From positions 1 to 31,123 of the forward strand of contig JAXLWK010000019.1 in assembly GCA_046328525.1 (NCBI GenBank): a stretch of DNA of 31,123 nt, given 5' to 3'. A program made the position numbers and the translations under genes. Below the pieces are notes generated by a model that searched no databases, was not told the DNA's origin, and saw only the letters and a program-made list of their open reading frames with translations. Positions 1 to 6,558 of this stretch are shown here, in pieces. Each line of letters opens with the position of its first letter. The first letter of the stretch is position 1. The DNA comes from JBDHWG01 sp046328525 (GTDB taxonomy: Bacteria > Chloroflexota > Anaerolineae > Epilineales > JAHCIE01).

Positions 1-47
1 AAAAGGCATCGTGTCACATTCTACACCCTCACGACATAAGGCGCAAG

Positions 48-70
48 AAGGACGCGAAGGGTGTCCTTTG
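48..70. other. Short hairpin upstream of the first gene
   Basis: AAGGAC (48-53) pairs with GTCCTT (63-68), followed by only three T. It could be a weak terminator of a gene left of the window or chance structure. Nothing else is recognisable in 1-87. Confidence 0.25.
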
Positions 71-87
71 GTGCTGTGTGAGGCTGC

Positions 88-117
88 TTGACTCGCCTTC
101 TCTCCGGCGCGTACAAT
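88..117 (+). promoter_or_regulatory. Sigma70-type promoter of the YfhO gene
   Basis: TTGACT (88-93), an 18-nt spacer and TACAAT (112-117) resemble a housekeeping promoter. The -10 box overlaps the first ATG (116-118), so transcription would start near 124, downstream of that ATG. This favours translation from the GTG codons at 143 or 146. Confidence 0.55.
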
Positions 118-145
118 GAGCAGCGTATCCAGGAAGGAGAGCGTG

Positions 146-2452
146 GTGGAGCGAGAGACGGTACAGCTGGATGAGCCAAAGGCGCGCGGTGAGCGGCTAC
201 GCGCACTGCTGCCGGACCTGTGGGCGCTGCTGGCGTTAGCGGCTCTCGTCATCGTCTTCTTCGCCCCCATCCTCTTTCTGCCGGATCGTTGGATGCCGGC
301 AGGCGGCGGCGATCTATCCGGCTTCATGTATCCTTACATACGCTATGCCACGGAGACTCTACGCAGCCTCCACGTACCCCTCTGGAACCCCTACCTGTAC
401 AGCGGCGCGCCGTTCCTGGCCGACATCCAATCGTCGGTGTTCTATCCGGCCACTCTCCTGCTGGCGGCCCTCCCGATCCAGGTAACTTACCGCCAGTTGG
501 AGTTCCTGAGCGTCTTTCACTTCTGGTGGGCGGGCGCGGCCATGTACATCACCCTGCGCGCCTGGTATCGCCCGGCCCTGGCCCGTCCCGCCGCCCTCCT
601 CGGCGCCGCCGCCTTTGCCCTCTCCGACGTGTTCTTCACCCACTTCGGCAATCTCAATCTTATCGCGAGCGCGAGCTGGCTGCCCCTGGTGCTGCTCGGG
701 GCGCGGCTCGGCGGGCCGGGCGGCGTCCTGCTCGGCGCGGCGGCGCTGGCGATGAGCGCCCTGGCCGGGCACACGCAGCCGCTCGTGATGATTCTGCTGG
801 CCCTGGCCGTCTACGCCGCCCTGGCCGTCGGCGACTGGCTGGCTGGCCGCCTCCGCCCCGGCGGCGCTATCGCCGATACCGGCGCGGGCCCCGGTCGCAC
901 GCTGTTGACCATCGCCGGCATCACCCTGCTCGGCCTGGGCATGGCGGCGCTCGTCCTGCTGCCGGCCCTGGAGCTGACCCAGCTCACGCGCCGCGTGGGG
1001 CTGACCTATGCCGAGGCCGCCGCCTATTCGCTGCCGCTGCCCGCGCTCATCGGCATCGTCGCGCCCCACCTGCACGGCCGCGGCCCGGCCGGCTTCTGGG
1101 CGAGCTGGCCGCGTGTCGAGGTCGGCTATCTCGGTGTCCTGCCCCTGCTCCTCGCCGTCGTCGGCCTGAGCCGTGGCCGCCGCGCCGTCTTCTGGGCCGT
1201 CCTCGCAGTGCTCGCGCTCCTGCTCGCCCTCGGCCCGGCGACACCGCTGCACGGCCTGTTCTACCAATGGGCGCCCGGCATGGCGCAGCTTCGCGCGCCC
1301 GCCCGCCTCGTGTTACTCGCCGACTTCGGCATCGCCGGGCTGGCCGCGCTAGGCTTCGACGCCCTCCTGCGCCGCCCGCGCCCGCGCCTGGGCTGGCTCG
1401 CCGCCATCGCCGCCGCGCTCCTCGCCGCCGCCGTCCTGATCGGCTACAGCCGCCTCGGCGGGGCCGGCAAGCCCAACGCCGCGCAGGCCGCCGTCGCCCA
1501 ATATGCTCTGGTCGGGGGGGTGGCGCTGCTGGTCCTCGGCGCGGCGGTCATCCTGCTTGGCGCGTATCGCCGCCTGCGCGGCGTCGCCCTGGTGGCCGTC
1601 CTGCTGGGGCTGCTGGCGGTGGACCTGGTGGGGCAGGGCATCGGCGTGGATGTGGGGCGAGAGGACCCCACTGCCAACTACGACCACCCGGCGGCGGTGG
1701 ATTTCCTCAACCGCGATCCGTCGCTCTACCGCATCGAGGTGCGCGGCGAGAGCTGGAGCGCGTGGGCGCCCAACCTGAGTCTCATCGAGCGGCTGTACGA
1801 TGTGGCGGGCATCTACAACCCCCTGCAAGTCGCCGACTACCAGCTCTTCTGGGAGGGACTGACCGACCGCGCCACGCCGCTGTACGACTTCCTGAATGCG
1901 AAGTACATCGTCGCGCCCAAGGACTTCGCCCTGCCGTGGGACAAGTTCACGCCGGTGTTCGACGGCGATCCGTCGGTCAACATCTACCTCAACAGCCGCG
2001 CCCTGCCCCGCGCCCAGGTCATCTACCATAGCCGCGTGATCCCCGACCCGGCCGCCGCCTTCGCCGCCCTGCGCGCAGGGGGCTTCGACCCGTCCCGCGA
2101 GACCATCCTGGCCGGCGGCGACGCCCTCAACGGCGCGCCTGAGGGCGAGACAAGCCTCTCCTTCGCCGAGTACGAGCCGCAGTCCATCGTCACCGATGTC
2201 ACCGCCGCCGCTGATGCTTATGTCGTGTTTAGCGAGGTCGCCTATCCTGGCTGGACGGCGACGGTGGACGGCCGGCCGGCGTCCATCGAGCGCGCCAACT
2301 TCGCCTTCCGCGCCGTGCGCGTGCCGCCCGGCGAGCACCACATCGCCCTGCGCTTCGAGCCGACGGCGTGGCGTCTCGGCGTCCTCATCACCCTTGTGAG
2401 CCTGGCGGCCTACGTCGCCCTCGCCGCCTTCTTCCGGACGAGAGAGCGCTAG
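146..2452 (+). CDS. YfhO-family polytopic membrane protein
   Basis: This is a large integral membrane protein resembling the YfhO family, which is structurally related to GT-C glycosyltransferases and is thought to help decorate envelope glycopolymers; its substrate here is unknown. Many hydrophobic helices fill the first two thirds. The C-terminal part is a soluble beta-rich region with the family-typical AYPGWTATVDG stretch, followed by one last transmembrane helix. The ORF opens at ATG 116, but that codon lies inside a good -10 box. GTG 146 has AAGGAG (134-139) six bases upstream, so I chose it; GTG 143 is also possible, and starting at 116 would add ten residues. The gene stands alone between the window edge and a palindrome-rich spacer. 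Family call is good; molecular role is inferred. Confidence 0.85.
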   Translation: MERETVQLDEPKARGERLRALLPDLWALLALAALVIVFFAPILFLPDRWMPAGGGDLSGFMYPYIRYATETLRSLHVPLWNPYLYSGAPFLADIQSSVFYPATLLLAALPIQVTYRQLEFLSVFHFWWAGAAMYITLRAWYRPALARPAALLGAAAFALSDVFFTHFGNLNLIASASWLPLVLLGARLGGPGGVLLGAAALAMSALAGHTQPLVMILLALAVYAALAVGDWLAGRLRPGGAIADTGAGPGRTLLTIAGITLLGLGMAALVLLPALELTQLTRRVGLTYAEAAAYSLPLPALIGIVAPHLHGRGPAGFWASWPRVEVGYLGVLPLLLAVVGLSRGRRAVFWAVLAVLALLLALGPATPLHGLFYQWAPGMAQLRAPARLVLLADFGIAGLAALGFDALLRRPRPRLGWLAAIAAALLAAAVLIGYSRLGGAGKPNAAQAAVAQYALVGGVALLVLGAAVILLGAYRRLRGVALVAVLLGLLAVDLVGQGIGVDVGREDPTANYDHPAAVDFLNRDPSLYRIEVRGESWSAWAPNLSLIERLYDVAGIYNPLQVADYQLFWEGLTDRATPLYDFLNAKYIVAPKDFALPWDKFTPVFDGDPSVNIYLNSRALPRAQVIYHSRVIPDPAAAFAALRAGGFDPSRETILAGGDALNGAPEGETSLSFAEYEPQSIVTDVTAAADAYVVFSEVAYPGWTATVDGRPASIERANFAFRAVRVPPGEHHIALRFEPTAWRLGVLITLVSLAAYVALAAFFRTRER

Positions 2453-2829
2453 GACCGCGCACGCCGCGAAAGCACGCGAAAGGGTTGTGCGCCGAGGTCG
2501 CTCCACAGTTCAGTGGTAAGGGCAGGTTTGAAACCATCCTCTCTAGGTTAAGGGATTCTTGCCTTTGTCAAGGCCGCCACCGCCCCTCTTCTCCCCTCTC
2601 CCCTTGTGGGAGAGGGGGCGGGGGTGAGGGTCTTGAAACCATCCGCTGGCCCTAAGGCCCTCACCCCGCCCTCTCCCAGAGGGAGAGGGTAAAGGCCAGG
2701 GCGCTGCCGACAGCGCATCCTCACGGATGAAAGTGCTGTGCGCCGCGTCCGGCCGTCGCCTGGCACTCAAGTGCCAGGCTAAACGAACGAAGCCCCCTGA
2801 AGGGGGCTGCCCTCTTCGGGGTGCAGGGG
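2453..2829. repeat. Intergenic mosaic of small palindromic repeats
   Basis: No gene is visible here. TTGAAACCATCC occurs twice (about 2528 and 2633). Two CCTCTCCC/GGGAGAGG hairpins (about 2595-2616 and 2669-2689) face each other, so 2608-2630 and 2658-2677 form a larger inverted repeat. GCCTGGCACT-CA-AGTGCCAGGC is a perfect 10-bp stem (2758-2779). AGCCCCCT-GA-AGGGGGCT is a perfect 8-bp stem (2791-2808). At 2809-2839 lies a unit that recurs at about 4361-4391. The first hairpin type also recurs inside the gene at 6559-8997, which marks it as a dispersed repeat rather than a simple terminator. Confidence 0.7.
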
Positions 2830-2839
2830 GCGTTCCGCC
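2829..2839. repeat. Left 11-bp target duplication of the IS4-family element
   Basis: GGCGTTCCGCC is repeated exactly at 4327-4337 on the other side of the element. The length fits the IS4 family, and the sequence has the pseudo-palindromic form GGC-N5-GCC. Confidence 0.85.
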
Positions 2840-4326
2840 CATAAGCGCTAACTTAAGGCGTGGTAGGTGTCGCACGTTAACAAGTGACAAGAGACGCTAA
2901 CCACACACGGGCAGCCGCCGCGTGCTGACGACGGCGACGTGGCGCGTCGCATAGGAAGCGCCGCAGCTTGGGTAACGCCGCCAGCACGTCGGCAAGGGCG
3001 AGCGAACCGCGCACGCTACTGCGCAAGGCATCCCAAGCCAGGACTGTCCAGCGCCAGGCGCTCAAAGGTCGCTGCGCATCGGCTAACCAGTCATCCAGGG
3101 GCGTCGCGCCACCTGCCGTCACCGCCTCCAAGCACAGCGCGGCCAGCAGCTTAGCCAATAGATAGCTCTGGGCCATCTCTGCATCGTGCGCTCGCAGTTC
3201 ATCCAAGTCGAGCACGCTCTTGAGACGCTTGATCGCCAGTTCGATTTGCCAGCGCAGCCGATATAGCGCCAGGCATAGCGGAGCGCTGTAGTCCGCAGGC
3301 GGCAAGTTGGTCAGCAGCATCACAAAGCCCGCCGCATACAAGCTATCCTGGCTGGGAGTGTAGCCCTTCCGACTGGCGATGCTGCGCACCCGTCGGCGCG
3401 CTCGCTCGGCCGCCTCGGACGGTACCGCCGCAACAATCAGCCGTAGCGGCATGACATCGGGCGCGTCGGTCAGCCTCACCCCACACTCGCGGTGGGTCGC
3501 CGTTGTCTCACTCCGCCGCAGCCACGCCAGGACATCTAGGCGGACGCCCTGGTCGTCGTCCAACCGACAGCGCCCGACATGCCAGCGCACGATCAACGGC
3601 GCCGCCACGTTCAAGGCACTCTCCAGGCTGAACCGATAGCTATAGCCCCCATCGGCGATCTGGATGGCCTGCGGATCCGGGGAAAAGCGAACCAGGCTTT
3701 CGGCGCCATGCGCGTCCGTGACGTCGATGGCGTCGAGACACAGCCGACCGAGATCCAGGCTCAGATGCACCCGCCAGGTGGTGCCCGAGCTCCCTGGCCG
3801 ACTGAGGCTCGTGGCATCGATCAAGCGCAGGCGGACGGCCGGCAGGGTCTGCACCATCAGCCGTCGCTGGCACAGGACTGCCACGACTAACGTGCCCAAC
3901 CACCGTCGGGACTGGCGCACACGCTTGCGCAGCGCCACATCGCTCAGGTTGCCCAGCCCGCGCAGGACGCACCAGACGCCCAGCAGGCGCAGCGAGAAGT
4001 CACACACGGCATACGCCAGCACGATCCGCAGCAGGTCGGAGGCGCAGCGTACCTGCCGCCGTCGGGTCAGCGCACCAGTCGCCCGCGCCGTCGCCTCCAG
4101 GTCGACCGACAGAAGCTGTCGGATACGCTCCCACTCGGCGTCTGTCAGAGTCGGCGTGGGGATCGCTGCCCCGTCTTCCCTTGTCGGCTCAGGTGTGCTA
4201 GACTTCATGTCGGCCTCCAGAGTAGGGTGGGTGGTGGTACACCTTTATCCTACTCTGAAGGCTTCTCTTGTCCACTTGTTAAGGTGCACGTCGCCTTATG
4301 TTGAGTCCCTTAAGTTAGCGCTTATG
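2840..4326 (-). mobile_element. Complete IS4-family insertion sequence
   Basis: The element is 1487 bp with perfect 18-bp terminal inverted repeats: CATAAGCGCTAACTTAAG at 2840-2857 and its complement at 4309-4326. A second, looser inverted motif (TTAACAAGTGACAAGAGA-like, about 2877-2894 and 4264-4282) lies just inside. An 11-bp duplication (2829-2839, 4327-4337) flanks it. It carries one intact transposase on the minus strand. A second copy begins at 31041. Intact ends, duplication and ORF suggest recent insertion. Confidence 0.92.
2877..4208 (-). CDS. IS4-family DDE transposase
   Basis: This 443-residue transposase catalyses cut-and-paste movement of the surrounding element. The RNase H-fold catalytic acids are D131 (in RLIDATSL), D186 (in IQIADGGYSY) and E323. 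E323 sits in a complete YREK signature, Y316-x2-R319-x3-E323-x6-K330, diagnostic of the IS4 family. The ATG at 4206-4208 is preceded on the minus strand by a TGGAGG ribosome-binding site. The gene fills the element and its stop lies 37 bases from the element's end. No frameshift or internal stop is seen, so it looks functional. Confidence 0.93.
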   Translation of the reverse strand: MKSSTPEPTREDGAAIPTPTLTDAEWERIRQLLSVDLEATARATGALTRRRQVRCASDLLRIVLAYAVCDFSLRLLGVWCVLRGLGNLSDVALRKRVRQSRRWLGTLVVAVLCQRRLMVQTLPAVRLRLIDATSLSRPGSSGTTWRVHLSLDLGRLCLDAIDVTDAHGAESLVRFSPDPQAIQIADGGYSYRFSLESALNVAAPLIVRWHVGRCRLDDDQGVRLDVLAWLRRSETTATHRECGVRLTDAPDVMPLRLIVAAVPSEAAERARRRVRSIASRKGYTPSQDSLYAAGFVMLLTNLPPADYSAPLCLALYRLRWQIELAIKRLKSVLDLDELRAHDAEMAQSYLLAKLLAALCLEAVTAGGATPLDDWLADAQRPLSAWRWTVLAWDALRSSVRGSLALADVLAALPKLRRFLCDAPRRRRQHAAAARVWLASLVTC

Positions 4327-4391
4327 GGCGTTCCGCCCCTGCTGCGCTTTAGCAGGCTTTGCCCTCTTTGGGGTGCGGGGGCGGAACGCCC
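4326..4391. repeat. Inverted GGCGTTCCGCC repeat interrupted by the IS
   Basis: GGGCGTTCCGCCCC (4326-4339) is the exact reverse complement of GGGGCGGAACGCCC (4378-4391). An inner hairpin (CCTGCT/AGCAGG, about 4338-4356) lies between. The right half, GCCCTCTTTGGGGTGCGGGG and onward (4361-4391), is a near copy of 2809-2839. The IS4 element therefore landed in one arm of a palindromic repeat cluster. The remainder up to 4461 shows nothing recognisable. Confidence 0.65.
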
Positions 4392-4461
4392 ATGCTGCGG
4401 TGGCGACGGCCGGCGACGACGCGGCCCAGGCCAACTTCCATAGCAAGCCTGACAGCCCACA

Positions 4462-6447
4462 TCAGCGCGCTTGCACCGCGACCGTCCCGATCTCTGCTGC
4501 GCCGTCGCGGCCCGGCGTCGCGGGGAGACGCTCGCCGGTGCGCCAGTCATACCAGCCCACCTGCACGCTCAGCGGCCCGGCCGCGGCGTCCTCGGCCACC
4601 TTCGCCTCGACGCGCCCGATGATGCGCTCGCCCGGCGCCCAGTCCGTCGTGGCGTAGCTGCCGCCGAGGGGCGGCCCATCGAATTGCCCGGCCAGGCTGC
4701 CGTCGGGGCGCACCAGGTGGACGAAGACGTTGAGGTCCGTCGCCGTCGGCGCGAGGGCTTCCCACTCTAGGGTCACGCCGACGTTGCCGCCGGGCCGCGC
4801 GACACCCGGCTCGATCTGCGCCCCGACAAGCCGCATGTTGTCGCCGAACGTGACCGGCGGGATGGCCTGCACGCCCGACGCGCGGGCCGGGTCCGTGTGA
4901 TAGACCAGCAGCGCCGGCCCGCTGCTCGCCTCCGGAACGACGGCGCTGAGCAGGCCCCAGCGCTGGCGGAACGCCGCGCCGTCTTTCGCCTCCCAGCCTT
5001 CCATCACGTACCGCACGTCGCCCTGGGGCGGCAGGACGATGCCGTGGCGCGGGTCGAAGACGCGCGGCGGGTTGGCGCGGTTGACCAGGCGAATGACAGG
5101 CTGATCCCAGACGCCCGGCGAGACATAGGTCGTCCCTTGCGCCACCTCGGCAGCGACGGCCGCGCCGCGCTCGAACGCCGCGCCGCGATAGACATCGTGA
5201 ACCTCAGGCGCGGCGGCGTAGCGACCGAAGAAATCCCAGGCCGACCACGCGCCACTCACCGCCACGATCAGCACCATCCCGACAACCCCGAGGGAGGCGC
5301 GGCGCGTGTCGAGCCACGCCCCGCCGCGCTCGATGGCCCAGGCGGGGAGCAGGTAGAGCACCGGCCAGATGCCGGTGAGCCGCCCGTAGTTCGGCGCTTC
5401 CTCGCTCAGCCACGACGGGACGAGCATCGCCGCGAACGCCAGGAGCAGCAGCACGGCGGCGGCCTGCGCCGGCCGCCCGCGCCGCCCGACCAAATCGCGG
5501 ACGAGGAAGCCTACGCCGGCCAGGAACGCCAGCCCCAGGACAGGGTCGAAGATGGGGCGGCCGGCGATGTTCTCCCACCACGACGACGTGCCGCGCACCG
5601 TGAACATGAGCAGGATGTTCGCGGTGTTGCGCGCCAGGGCCGCCGGGAGGTTGCCCCCGTTGACCGCCGGGCTGAATAGGGACACCTGGCTGGAGCGCAA
5701 GCCTAGCAGATCCGGGTTCGCGGCGAAGTACACGATGAGGGGCAGGCACAGCGCCGCGGCCACGGCCGAACCGACGAGCCACAGCGCCACCGGCCGCGCC
5801 CGCCGCTCACGCAGCGCCACCCAGAGCGCCGAGCCGAGCAGAATCGCGGGCAGCAGCCGCGCGTTCAGGTGGGTGTAGTTACCGGCGGCGGTGAAGACGC
5901 CGGCCAGCGCGGCCCAGGCAAAGTCGCCGCGGCCGCCATTTTGCCCCGCCGCGTCAGACCGCACCGCCCGCCACCACGCCCAGAGCGCCAGGGCGACCCA
6001 CACGGGCAGGAGACCGGCGCGCAGCCCCTGGTGCGCCTTGGTGATGGGCCAGAACGAGACGGCGATGAGGGCCGCGCTCAGGAGCGCCGTGACGCGCGGG
6101 CGCGGCAAGGGCAAGGCGTCGGCGAAGAGAAACTGGCTGGGGATGGCGAGCGCGCCGGACAGGGCGCCGGGCAGGCGGATGGACCAGGCGACCGGACCGA
6201 ACAGGGCGATGGCGACGGCCATGCCGTAGATGAACAGCGGCTCGCGCCCGAAGTTGCCGGGCAGGAAGACCGGCCGCCCGCCGTCGAGGATGTTCATCGC
6301 GTCGAGGGCGTTGTAGCCTTCGTCGTGGTGCAGGCCGAGGGGAACCGTGTCGAGACGGTAGAGGCGCAGCGCCAAGCCGAGCAGGGTCAGCCCGGCCAGC
6401 AACACCAGCGTGAGCACAGGAATCCGCGCGCGCGGGGAAAAGGACAT
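4462..6447 (-). CDS. GT-C glycosyltransferase, PMT/ArnT-like membrane protein
   Basis: This 661-residue polytopic protein resembles the GT39/GT83-type GT-C enzymes, which move a sugar from a polyprenyl-phosphate donor to an extracytoplasmic acceptor. After the first transmembrane helix comes the hallmark acidic motif in the first external loop, HHDEGYNA, with D42 and E43. Multiple hydrophobic helices follow to about residue 400. A soluble C-terminal region ends in a beta-rich module (VFVHLVRPDGS then VGWYDWRTGERL). The same module type is found in the divergent neighbour at 6559. ATG 6447 is the first codon after a good promoter, although the ribosome-binding site is weak. Donor and acceptor cannot be read from sequence. 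Confidence 0.85.
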   Translation of the reverse strand: MSFSPRARIPVLTLVLLAGLTLLGLALRLYRLDTVPLGLHHDEGYNALDAMNILDGGRPVFLPGNFGREPLFIYGMAVAIALFGPVAWSIRLPGALSGALAIPSQFLFADALPLPRPRVTALLSAALIAVSFWPITKAHQGLRAGLLPVWVALALWAWWRAVRSDAAGQNGGRGDFAWAALAGVFTAAGNYTHLNARLLPAILLGSALWVALRERRARPVALWLVGSAVAAALCLPLIVYFAANPDLLGLRSSQVSLFSPAVNGGNLPAALARNTANILLMFTVRGTSSWWENIAGRPIFDPVLGLAFLAGVGFLVRDLVGRRGRPAQAAAVLLLLAFAAMLVPSWLSEEAPNYGRLTGIWPVLYLLPAWAIERGGAWLDTRRASLGVVGMVLIVAVSGAWSAWDFFGRYAAAPEVHDVYRGAAFERGAAVAAEVAQGTTYVSPGVWDQPVIRLVNRANPPRVFDPRHGIVLPPQGDVRYVMEGWEAKDGAAFRQRWGLLSAVVPEASSGPALLVYHTDPARASGVQAIPPVTFGDNMRLVGAQIEPGVARPGGNVGVTLEWEALAPTATDLNVFVHLVRPDGSLAGQFDGPPLGGSYATTDWAPGERIIGRVEAKVAEDAAAGPLSVQVGWYDWRTGERLPATPGRDGAAEIGTVAVQAR

Positions 6448-6481
6448 GGCAACCTATCTGAGACGGCATCCGCCGCCGCTC

Positions 6482-6510
6482 ATTATAGCGCCCGCCGCGC
6501 CGCTGCACAA
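6482..6510 (-). promoter_or_regulatory. Promoter of the leftward GT-C gene
   Basis: Read on the minus strand, TTGTGC (6505-6510), a 17-nt spacer and a perfect TATAAT (6482-6487) lie 34 bases upstream of the ATG at 6447. The promoter is back to back with the one for the rightward gene. Confidence 0.6.
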
Positions 6511-6523
6511 AAGTGGCCCGCAT

Positions 6524-6552
6524 TTAACCCCTGGCCGCGTCTATGCTAGAAT
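6524..6552 (+). promoter_or_regulatory. Promoter giving a leaderless GTG-start mRNA
   Basis: TTAACC (6524-6529), a 17-nt spacer and an extended -10, TGCTAGAAT (hexamer TAGAAT 6547-6552). Six bases separate the hexamer from the GTG at 6559, so the expected first transcribed base is the start codon itself. No ribosome-binding site is visible. Confidence 0.6.
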
Positions 6553-6558
6553 TTCGGC

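Noticed and set aside
220..2031. Long arginine/proline-rich ORF overlapping the YfhO gene
   Set aside because: It is a frame shadow caused by high GC content, with no family features; the other frame has clear membrane-protein structure.
1349..2506. Long minus-strand ORF opposite the YfhO gene, and similar antisense ORFs opposite ileS, dnaN and the GT-C genes
   Set aside because: Low-complexity G/R/A/Q composition typical of antisense shadows in GC-rich DNA; no motifs.
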